Source of the DNA: JBGPEQ01 sp050180895
GTDB taxonomy: Bacteria > Pseudomonadota > Alphaproteobacteria > Dongiales > Dongiaceae
NCBI GenBank assembly: GCA_050180895.1
Contig: JBFXDS010000005.1
Coordinates: 310,001-374,000 of the forward strand
DNA length: 64,000 bases
Direction: 5' to 3'
The position numbers and the translations under genes are program-made. The notes under the pieces were generated by a model, which was not told the origin of the DNA, made no database searches, and worked only from the letters and a program-made list of their open reading frames with translations. Shown here in pieces: positions 36,901 to 43,598 of the stretch. Position 1 is the first letter of the stretch, and every line of letters starts with the position of its first letter.

Positions 36901-37532
36901 AGCTGGTCAAGAACCGTTATCCGATCTACGCCGACAGCGGCACCGATGTGACGCTCGACGATTTCGCGCGGCTGTTCGCGCCGGGCGGCGTGATGGACGG
37001 CTTCTTCAAGGCCAACCTGCTGCCGATCGTCGATACCTCGCGCATCCCCTGGCGGCCGCAGGGCGACATCCCGATCTCGTCCGGCGCCCTTGAGCAGTTC
37101 CGCATGGCCGCCGCCATCCGCGACGCGCTGTTCGCCTCCGGTACGTCGCCGTCGGCGCGCTTCGAGATCGTGCCGCTCGCCCTCGACAACGCTGCAACCC
37201 AGGTCTTGCTGGAGCTCGACGGCCAGGTCGTGACCTACAGCCATGGGCCGCAGGTGCCGGTCCAGATGCAGTGGCCGGGTACGGGGCCGAAGCAGGTGCG
37301 GCTGTCCTTCCAGCCGCAGAGCCCCAGCTCGACGATCGTCAAGGACGGGCCCTGGGCCTTCTTCCGACTGATCGACGAAGGGCAGCTCTCGTCCATGGGT
37401 CCCGAGCGGTTCCAGATCACGTTCAATGTCGGCGGGCACAGCGCCAGCTTCGAGATTCGCGCCGGCAGCGTGCTCAATCCCTTCAGCCTGAAAGAGCTGC
37501 ACCGGTTCCGTTGCCCGGGAAAGATCGGATGA
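33933..37532 (+). CDS. tssM: T6SS inner-membrane protein TssM (IcmF)
   Basis: TssM spans the inner membrane and periplasm and contacts TssJ. The 1199-residue protein has two N-terminal membrane helices (about 10-60). The cytoplasmic NTPase-like domain has an intact Walker A GPPGSGKTT at 140-148 and Walker B VLIDTAGRY. A third helix lies near residue 455-475 (SLATVVILGMGALWYFSYLG). A large periplasmic part ends with the TssJ-binding region (FFRLIDEGQLSSMGPERFQI, then FEIRAGSVLNPFSL). Its stop overlaps the tagF start (ATGA). Confidence 0.96.
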   Translation: MFKRILSVLTARWLVTLIGAIILALVVWFIGPLIAVGDVRPLESEIVRLIIVLVILVVWGIANIVSLLRAKKTNDQLVQGITQTSAADAQAADLEAAKKEEIGVLKERLEDAMALLKRAKIGKGSNRQYLYQLPWYILIGPPGSGKTTALVNSGLNFPLAEKFGKDAVRGVGGTRNCDWWFTDEAVLIDTAGRYTTQDSHQAVDAAAWTGFLKLLKSTRPRQPINGALVAIALSGENGLAAMNEAQRQAEARKIKQRIQELHNELGIRFPIYVLFTKVDLAAGFVEFMDDLGKEERQQVWGFTFPLDDGKSPEGPMADFDAEFELLQKRLYERLLERVHKESDIDRRSLIFGFPTQMASLKQVANEFLDQIFRPTRYEDRPLLRGVYFTSGTQEGTPIDRLMGVMASTFGLDRKRLSAFSGTGRSYFLTRLLRDVVFQEAGIVSRNRRVERMRVVFGWASVSLATVVILGMGALWYFSYLGNKQLVADFNTAIGAYKQQVADTGLQLNPVQDARLDLILPPLQTLRTMPAGYEQSKLGVPLSLRFGLYQGDKLGVEADAAYRRALNGLFLPRLLYRLESQLRANIDNPEFVYQALKVYLMLGVQGPLDKDLVKEWMAIDWNGVFPGAAMQPTRDQLAGHLDALLEQPLTEIGLDGNLVADARRTLEQYPVAQRAYAMIKQTGLVRDLPVWRVADHIGPQGTQVIARKTGDLADGVPGFYTYQGFHNAFVPAVENIAPEIARDGWIMGAQSQLTNDNATIARIASDVISIYVNDYVDQWTRLLGDITIVDITDKRHAAAVFNILAGPTSPLKNLLSDIARETKLTAPPPAAGDGGSGAAQQLEQAGQQQLQTTLGSTGRLGNLLGDLLRSDGSAGGAGGEAPPEQRVEERFKFLHDYVNGAPAPIDEAIQAINTVYLALNNALNQFVPSTGPDTALQAALQQLQAAAGRAPASVGEQLAVAAGKIEQLDKGEYRTDLNERFRSDVAQYCDKLVKNRYPIYADSGTDVTLDDFARLFAPGGVMDGFFKANLLPIVDTSRIPWRPQGDIPISSGALEQFRMAAAIRDALFASGTSPSARFEIVPLALDNAATQVLLELDGQVVTYSHGPQVPVQMQWPGTGPKQVRLSFQPQSPSSTIVKDGPWAFFRLIDEGQLSSMGPERFQITFNVGGHSASFEIRAGSVLNPFSLKELHRFRCPGKIG

Positions 37533-38284
37533 GCGGCGGCGCCGAGGCGGCGGCACCGGGTTACCATGGCAAGCTCGTGGCCAAGGGTGATTTCGTCACC
37601 CGCCGCCTGCCGCGAAGCTTCCTCGACCCCTGGGACAGCTGGCTGCAGGACGTCGTCGGCGGCAGCCGCGCGCGGATGGGCGAGACATGGCTCGATGCCT
37701 ATCTCACCAGCCCGATCTGGCGATTCACCGTCGCGGCGGGATTGTGTGGCAGCAGCGCGGCGGCCGGCGTGTTGATGCCGAGCGTCGATCGCGTCGGCCG
37801 CTACTTCCCGTTGACGATCGTGGCGTTGTTGCCGGAGGGCGCCGACCCGGTCGGCGTGCCGGTCGCCGCGGGGGCTTGGTTCGGCAAGGCCGAGGCGCTG
37901 GCGCAGTCCGCGCTCGATGACGCGTTCGATTTCGACCGCTTCGATGCCGACGTGGCCGCCCTCGGTCCGCCGGACGCCGCCGCGCCGACGTCCGACCCCG
38001 GCCCGCGCGACGGCGGCGAGCGCGGCCTGCGCCTGCCCATCCCGTCCGCGGACGCGGTCGAGCCGGCCTATCGGCATCTCGCCGGCCGCTTCCTTGCCGC
38101 GCACTATCCGGAGGTCAGTTTCTGGTGGACGAGCGGATCGGAGGCGGTCGGCGCAACGTTCCTGGTCTGTCGCGGGCTGCCCTCCGCCGAGGGTTTTGCC
38201 GCGTTCCTCGACGGCCGCTGGAGCCAGTGGGGCTGGGACGGCGACGCGCCGGCGGCACCGGCGCCGGCCGAAGCCGGATCATAG
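37529..38284 (+). CDS. tagF: T6SS-associated protein TagF (ImpM)
   Basis: TagF is a negative post-translational regulator of T6SS assembly in Pseudomonas-type systems. The 251-residue protein starts at the ATG overlapping the tssM stop (MSGGAEAAAPGYHGKLVAKG). It shows the ImpM domain: GKLVAKGDFVTRRLPRSFLD, PWDSWLQDVVG, SPIWRFTVAAGLCG and RVGRYFPLTIVALLPEG. The C-terminal portion (VSFWWTSGSEAVGATFLVCR) is typical. It lies between tssM and the PP2C phosphatase. Confidence 0.94.
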   Translation: MSGGAEAAAPGYHGKLVAKGDFVTRRLPRSFLDPWDSWLQDVVGGSRARMGETWLDAYLTSPIWRFTVAAGLCGSSAAAGVLMPSVDRVGRYFPLTIVALLPEGADPVGVPVAAGAWFGKAEALAQSALDDAFDFDRFDADVAALGPPDAAAPTSDPGPRDGGERGLRLPIPSADAVEPAYRHLAGRFLAAHYPEVSFWWTSGSEAVGATFLVCRGLPSAEGFAAFLDGRWSQWGWDGDAPAAPAPAEAGS

Positions 38285-38298
38285 GGCGGCGGGTTCGG

Positions 38299-39033
38299 AT
38301 GCCGAGATTCCACTTCGTGTCCGGCGCCGCGACCCATGTCGGCTGCATCCGCAAGCTGAACGAGGACGCCTATCTCGATCGTGCCGACCTCGGGTTGTGG
38401 GCGGTCGCCGACGGCATGGGCGGACACGAAGCCGGCGACCATGCCAGCCAGGCGGCGGTCGCGGCGCTTGCCGAGATTCCCTCCCCGCAAGGGGCGGCCC
38501 CCTTCCTCGCCGCCGTCAAGGCGGCGCTCCATTCGGCGAATGCGGATCTGCGGCAGGAGGCGGCCGGTCGTGGTCCCGGCCGCATCATCGCCAGCACGGT
38601 GGTCGCCTTGCTGGCCTTTGGCGAGCACTATGCGTGCGTGTGGGCGGGCGACAGCCGGCTCTATCTCCTGCGCGAGGAAACGCTGAGTCAGGTCAGCCGC
38701 GATCACAGCCATGTCCAGGAACTGGTCGACACCCAAATGCTGTCGCCGGAGGAGGCGCGCAACCATCCCTACAGCAACGTCGTGACGCGCGCCGTCGGCG
38801 CGGCCGACGAGCTGGAGCTCGAAACGATCCACGACCGTCTGCGCGACGGCGACCTTTTCCTCCTGTGCAGCGACGGGCTGTGCAAGGCGGTGGAAGACGA
38901 CGAGATCCGCGCCATCCTCATGCGCGAATCGCTGTTCGATGCGCCCCATGTCCTGATCGAAGCCGCGCTGGCGCGCCGCGCCAGCGACAACGTGACGGTG
39001 GTCCTGGTGCAATGCCGCGGCGCCGGGGACTAG
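38299..39033 (+). CDS. pppA: PP2C-type protein phosphatase (PppA)
   Basis: A metal-dependent Ser/Thr phosphatase that opposes the T6SS kinases. The 244-residue protein from the ATG at 38299 (MPRFHFVSGAATHVGCIRKL) has the PP2C metal-binding motifs: N21-E22-D23, D38-G-M-G-G42, the central CVWAGDSRLYLLR, CSDGLCKAVEDDE and the C-terminal SDNVTVVLVQ. There is no membrane helix, so it acts in the cytoplasm, probably on the FHA protein or the kinases encoded just downstream. Confidence 0.95.
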   Translation: MPRFHFVSGAATHVGCIRKLNEDAYLDRADLGLWAVADGMGGHEAGDHASQAAVAALAEIPSPQGAAPFLAAVKAALHSANADLRQEAAGRGPGRIIASTVVALLAFGEHYACVWAGDSRLYLLREETLSQVSRDHSHVQELVDTQMLSPEEARNHPYSNVVTRAVGAADELELETIHDRLRDGDLFLLCSDGLCKAVEDDEIRAILMRESLFDAPHVLIEAALARRASDNVTVVLVQCRGAGD

Positions 39034-39039
39034 GCCGGA

Positions 39040-40863
39040 ATGGCCGATGACCGCGATGCGGATGAGGAGCCGACGCTCGGTCCGGGCCTGAAGACCGCCC
39101 GTCCGCCGACGCTGGCCGGCGGCAAGCCGACGACGATCGCGCCCGGACAGCTGCTCGGCCATACCTACCGCATCGAGGCGCTGCTGGCGCGCGGCGGCAT
39201 GGGCGAGGTCTACCGGGCACGGCACGCCGAGCTCGATACCGAGCATGCCATCAAGATCATCCTGCCGGAGCTCGTGGACGATGCGAAGATCGTCGACTTG
39301 TTCCGGCGCGAGGCGTCGGTGCTGCGCACCATCCGCCACGAGGCGATCGTCGGTTACGAAGGCGTCTTTCGCGACGAGAACGGCCGACTGTACCTGGTCA
39401 TGGAGTTCGTCGACGGCCCGTCCCTGTCGAAGGTCTTGAAGCAGGGGCCGATGCCGCCGCCGCAACTGCGTCGGTTGCGCGACCGGCTGGCGGACGGTCT
39501 GGCGGCCGCCCACGAGAAAGGCGTGATTCACCGCGACCTCTCGCCTGACAACGTGATCCTTCCGGGCGGCGATATCGACAAGGCCAAGATCATCGATTTC
39601 GGAATCTCCAAGCTGGCCGATCCCGAGGTCAAGACGATCGTGGGGGACGATTTTGCGGGCAAGTACTCCTACGTGTCGCCCGAGCAGGTGGGCCTCTATG
39701 GCGGCAGGGTCGATGCGCGGTCGGACATCTACAGCCTCGGCCTCGTGCTGGCCGCCGTTGCCCTGGGCAAGCCGCTGGACATGGGCAGCTCCCCGATCAC
39801 GGTGGTCGAGGCGCGGCGCGGGGTCCCGAATCTGGAGCGACTGCCGCGGGAGCTGCGCGACGAGCTGGCGGCCATGCTGCAGCCCGATCCGGCGAACCGG
39901 CCTCCCTCGATGCGCGCGCTCGTGCCCGACGCCGTCCGGCCGCAACAGCGTGCAGACTCCGGGCGAGTGCGCGGCGCCGCCGGCGCCGGAGCGCTCGCCC
40001 CCGCGTCGCCCCGCGCTGGCAGCGGCGCCCGCGCCGCCGTCGCGGCTGTCGCCCTCGTCCTGTTGCTGGCCGCCGGCGGCGGCGTCGGCTATTGGCTGTT
40101 CGCGCCGTCGCCGGAGCCGCCGATACCGGATGTCCCCGATCCGCCCGACCCGCCGGTGGATCGGATCGGCGAGTTGACGAAGGGCGCCAACCTCGCGCTC
40201 CAGGGCTTCCAGTGCGCGCGCCTGTCGGTCCAGGTATCGCCCGCCGGCGACATCGAGGTGCGCGGCTGGACGGGAAGCGAGGCGGACAAGACGGCGGTCG
40301 CGAGCCGTCTCGCCGCCGTTCCTGGCGCCGGCCGCATCAGCGATCAGGTCGCCGTGATGCGGTCGCCCCTGTGCGACGCGCTCGGTCTCCTGCATGGCGA
40401 GATTTCGTCGCGCCCGAACGATCCGGCGGCCCCGCGGATCGATCCCGGCGGGGCTGCGGGCACCTATTTCGGCGGCGACAGCCTGAGGATCGGCGTGACC
40501 GCCACGTCGCTCTACGACGGCCACCTCTACGTCGACTACATCGATGGCCAGGAGGGATACGTCGTGCACCTGTTCCCGAACGAGCTGCGGGCCGACGACG
40601 CTCTTCGCGCCGGAAGCAGGATCGACATCGGATCGCTTCCCCAGGAAGCGCAGGACTACGTCGTCCGGCCGCCCTTCGGCAGCAGCCTGATCGTGGCGGT
40701 TTCGACGCCGGAGCCGCTGTTTTCCGCGCCGCGGCCGCGAGTCGAGGCGGACGCGAAGAAATATCTCGCGGATCTGCGCCGCGAGCTGCAGCGCTTGGCG
40801 GCCAGCGGCTATCAGAACAGCCTGCTCGGCAGCTACAGCGTGCTGCAGCTTCGCGAGCGTTGA
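39040..40863 (+). CDS. Membrane Ser/Thr kinase with DUF4384 tail (PpkA-like, copy 1)
   Basis: A Hanks-type kinase that probably phosphorylates the T6SS FHA protein. The 607-residue protein has the kinase domain at about 41-300 with glycine loop RGGMGEVYRA, ATP-binding K72 (AIKIILPEL), catalytic D166 (HRDLSPDNV) and metal D187 (IDFGISKL). The usual Lys two residues after the catalytic Asp is Ser (HRDxS), as in a known bacterial subclass. One membrane helix lies at about 331-353. The outside part has a BON-like segment (VQVSPAGDIEVRGWTGSEAD) and a DUF4384-type domain (SLYDGHLYVDYIDGQEGYVV). It is the first of two tandem copies and the gene that impN/ppkA occupies in imp loci. Confidence 0.93.
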   Translation: MADDRDADEEPTLGPGLKTARPPTLAGGKPTTIAPGQLLGHTYRIEALLARGGMGEVYRARHAELDTEHAIKIILPELVDDAKIVDLFRREASVLRTIRHEAIVGYEGVFRDENGRLYLVMEFVDGPSLSKVLKQGPMPPPQLRRLRDRLADGLAAAHEKGVIHRDLSPDNVILPGGDIDKAKIIDFGISKLADPEVKTIVGDDFAGKYSYVSPEQVGLYGGRVDARSDIYSLGLVLAAVALGKPLDMGSSPITVVEARRGVPNLERLPRELRDELAAMLQPDPANRPPSMRALVPDAVRPQQRADSGRVRGAAGAGALAPASPRAGSGARAAVAAVALVLLLAAGGGVGYWLFAPSPEPPIPDVPDPPDPPVDRIGELTKGANLALQGFQCARLSVQVSPAGDIEVRGWTGSEADKTAVASRLAAVPGAGRISDQVAVMRSPLCDALGLLHGEISSRPNDPAAPRIDPGGAAGTYFGGDSLRIGVTATSLYDGHLYVDYIDGQEGYVVHLFPNELRADDALRAGSRIDIGSLPQEAQDYVVRPPFGSSLIVAVSTPEPLFSAPRPRVEADAKKYLADLRRELQRLAASGYQNSLLGSYSVLQLRER

Positions 40864-40887
40864 CCGGGGTGCTCGCCGGGTGCCGAT

Positions 40888-40902
40888 CCTTGCATTGCAA
40901 GG
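40888..40902. promoter_or_regulatory. Palindrome between the two kinase genes
   Basis: CCTTGCA and TGCAAGG flank a single T, with partial extension of the stem on both sides (CCGA/TCGG with one bulge). It lies 25 bases after the first kinase gene and about 95 bases before the second. It could be a weak terminator, or an operator letting the second kinase have its own control. Confidence 0.35.
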
Positions 40903-40996
40903 TCGGACGCCTTCTAATCGGCGGTGGAGTGCCGGCGTCGTGCCGCAGGAGCGATGATCGCGCGCAGGCCCGGCAGAAAACATATGGATTGCTGTG

Positions 40997-43336
40997 ATGG
41001 GTGACGAACGCGGCCCCGAAGACGACAAAACGGTCGTCGCGTCCGCCGCCGGCGACGAAACGCGCTTCACAGGCGTCGCTGCGGCCCCGTCGGGGGTATC
41101 CAGTGGTCCGCCGGATGCGTCCATCCCGCCCGGCAGCCTGCTCGGCCACACCTACCGGATCGAAACCGTCCTGGCGCGCGGCGGCATGGGCGAGATCTAC
41201 CGGGCGCGCCATGCCGAGCTCGGGACGGAGCATGCCATCAAGATCATCCTGCCGGAGCTCGCCAACGATCAGCGTATCGTCGACCTGTTCCGGCGCGAGG
41301 CCTCGGTACTGCGGACCATCCGGCACGACGCCGTCGTCGCCTATGACGGCGTTTTCCGCGACGAGAACGGCCGCCTCTACCTGGTCATGGAGTTCGTCGA
41401 CGGCCCGTCGCTGTCGAAGCTGATGCGCGAGCGCAGCTTCACGGCCGACGAGATCCGCCAGTTGCGTGACCGGCTGGCCGATGGCCTCGCCGTCGCCCAT
41501 GAGAAGGGCGTCATCCACCGCGACATTTCGCCGGACAACGTGATCCTGCCGGCCGGCGAGGTGACGCAGGCGAAGATCATCGATTTCGGCATCTCCAAGC
41601 TCGCGAACCCCGAGGGCAAGACCATCATCGGCGACGATTTCGCCGGCAAGTTCTCCTACGTCTCGCCGGAGCAGCTCGGCATGTTCGGCGGCCAGGTCGA
41701 TGGCCGCTCCGACATCTACAGTCTCGGGCTGGTGCTGGCGGCGGCGGCGCAGGGCGAGCCTCTGGACATGGGCCTGTCGCCGATCTCCGTCATCGAGGCG
41801 CGCCGCTCGGTGCCGGACCTCAGCCGCGTCCCCGAGGGCGTGCGCGCGGACTTGACCGCCATGCTGCAGCCCGACCCGGCCGATCGCCCGCAGTCCATGC
41901 GCGATCTGGTCCGCGCCGCGCCGAGATCCGACGCGAGGAGCGCCACGTCGGCGGCACGCCCGCCCGAACGGCGGAAGACCGATTCCGGTTCGCGCGCCCG
42001 CGGGAGCTCCGGTGTCCTTGTGGCCGTCGGCGCGCTGGCGGTGTTGATCGTCGCCGGCGGCCTCGGATCCTGGTATCTGTGGGGTGGCGGCGCGTCCACG
42101 GGAGAGACCGGGAAATCGTCGGCGCAGGGCCAACCAGCGCAGGAAGCCGCCGCGCCGGCAACGCCGACGCCACCGCCGACAGCGGTCGTTCCGGATCCGG
42201 CAAACATGGACGCTACGGCAACGACGCAAGTAGCGCCTGCCGATGAAGAGGCGGCGGCGGGTTCTTCGTCGTCGGCCCCGGCAGAGGCCCTGGGCGCTTC
42301 GACGGCAAGCCAGGCGGCGCAGGAGTCCGGTTCGGAGACACCGATGCAGCCGGCGTCGCAAACCGTGGCCTCCGCACCCCCGGAAGCGAGCGAGGACACT
42401 ACGCTCGTGACGCCGGCGGCGCCGACGGGCGAAGCGGTCGCGGGCGGCGCCGTGTCCTCGTCTCCGCCGACAGCGGAGATCTCGGATGTTGCCGCCGCCG
42501 AGCAGCCCCCGGCGGCGGCGGTCGATTCGGCGGAGTCTTCGGCGCAGACGGAGACCGTCGACTCCGCCGCATCCGCTCCGGCGCCGCTGCCCGTCGAGCC
42601 GCCGGCGGAGACCCAGACGGCCCAGCTGCCGCGGATTCCGGATATCCAGAAGCTGCGCGACGATGCGCAGCGTGCGGTTCAGGGCCTGTCCTGCGCGGGC
42701 GTCGCGATCGATGTCTCGGACGCGGGAGACATCGCGGCGTCCGGCTACGTCGGGACCGAGGCCGATCGCGCCAAGGCGGGCGCGGTGCTCGCGGCCCTGC
42801 CGGACGTGGGGCGCGTCGACAACGCTGTCGCCGTCATGTCGCGGCCGCTCTGCGAGGCTCTGGACGTGCTGCGGGAGCGGACCGTCTTCAATCTCGGTCA
42901 CCCCAAAACCCCGGTGATCGATCCGGGAGGAACCGACGGCGTCTATCGCGAGGGCGATCACCTGCTGATCGGCGTCACGGCGCCCTCGTCTTATGACGGC
43001 TATCTTTATGTCGACTACTTCGACGCTGCGGAGGGTTATGTGGTCCACCTCCTGCCCAACGAGATGCGGCGGGACAACAACGCGCGGGCCGGGCAGCAGA
43101 TCGTCATCGGTACGCTGCCGCAGGAGGTCGCGAAGTACACCGTTTCGCCGCCCTTCGGCTCCAATCTCCTGATCGCCGTCGCCAGCCGGACCCCCCTGTT
43201 CGAGGGACTCCGCCCGCAGGTCGAGCAGGCCGACAAGTATCTGGCCGCGCTGCGCAGCAGTCTCGATGATGCGGCCGCGCGGCAGGGGAGCGACGACTTG
43301 ACCGCCGGTTACCGGAGCGTCGTTTTCAAACCGTGA
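40997..43336 (+). CDS. Membrane Ser/Thr kinase with DUF4384 tail (PpkA-like, copy 2)
   Basis: A 779-residue paralogue of the preceding kinase. I start at the ATG at 40997 (MGDERGPEDDKTVVA), one codon after an in-frame GTG. The kinase domain (about 50-310) is close to copy 1: K82, D176 (HRDISPDNV) and D197 (IDFGISKL). The membrane helix lies at about 340-362. It is followed by an unusually long, 180-residue Ala/Pro/Thr/Ser-rich linker, then the same BON-like segment and DUF4384-type domain (SYDGYLYVDYFDAAEGYVVH). The linker could span the periplasm. Tandem duplication followed by linker expansion is the simplest explanation. The DUF4384 domain is presumably the sensing part. Confidence 0.92.
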   Translation: MGDERGPEDDKTVVASAAGDETRFTGVAAAPSGVSSGPPDASIPPGSLLGHTYRIETVLARGGMGEIYRARHAELGTEHAIKIILPELANDQRIVDLFRREASVLRTIRHDAVVAYDGVFRDENGRLYLVMEFVDGPSLSKLMRERSFTADEIRQLRDRLADGLAVAHEKGVIHRDISPDNVILPAGEVTQAKIIDFGISKLANPEGKTIIGDDFAGKFSYVSPEQLGMFGGQVDGRSDIYSLGLVLAAAAQGEPLDMGLSPISVIEARRSVPDLSRVPEGVRADLTAMLQPDPADRPQSMRDLVRAAPRSDARSATSAARPPERRKTDSGSRARGSSGVLVAVGALAVLIVAGGLGSWYLWGGGASTGETGKSSAQGQPAQEAAAPATPTPPPTAVVPDPANMDATATTQVAPADEEAAAGSSSSAPAEALGASTASQAAQESGSETPMQPASQTVASAPPEASEDTTLVTPAAPTGEAVAGGAVSSSPPTAEISDVAAAEQPPAAAVDSAESSAQTETVDSAASAPAPLPVEPPAETQTAQLPRIPDIQKLRDDAQRAVQGLSCAGVAIDVSDAGDIAASGYVGTEADRAKAGAVLAALPDVGRVDNAVAVMSRPLCEALDVLRERTVFNLGHPKTPVIDPGGTDGVYREGDHLLIGVTAPSSYDGYLYVDYFDAAEGYVVHLLPNEMRRDNNARAGQQIVIGTLPQEVAKYTVSPPFGSNLLIAVASRTPLFEGLRPQVEQADKYLAALRSSLDDAAARQGSDDLTAGYRSVVFKP

Positions 43337-43598
43337 TGACCGGGTGGTGCGGGCTGGCACCGGCCGTTTAACCGGATCTTAACCCTGATAGGCGTCGTCT
43401 CTATCGGCGGATGTGACGGCCGACACAGACCCGCCGTCAAGCGGGATGCTATGGTTTTGTTACCGTTGTCGCGTGGCCGTCTTGCGCCGTCGGCGCTTGG
43501 CGACGCTTGGCTTGCTTCGTCGGCGCGTCCGGTGTGGTAGAATGGTTCGATCGGTTCTCAGGCGTCTACCGATTCGCCACCTTTTGCGGGTTGTCACG
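43337..43598 (+). other. Leader region of the caspase-like gene
   Basis: This 262-base gap has no supported gene. A TAGAAT hexamer at 43538-43543 is a good -10 candidate, although the -35 is poor. If used, transcription would start near 43550, which supports the chosen ATG at 43599 over the in-frame upstream ATGs at 43413 and 43542. Confidence 0.3.

Noticed and set aside
31116..37556. A 2146-codon open frame on the minus strand opposite tssK, tssL and tssM
   Set aside because: It is an antisense shadow caused by high GC at third codon positions; its translation is Arg/Leu/Glu/Asp/Gly-rich without domains, while the plus strand carries clear T6SS genes.
38104..41151. A 1015-codon minus-strand frame opposite the phosphatase and kinase genes
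   Set aside because: Shadow composition; the plus-strand genes carry all catalytic motifs.
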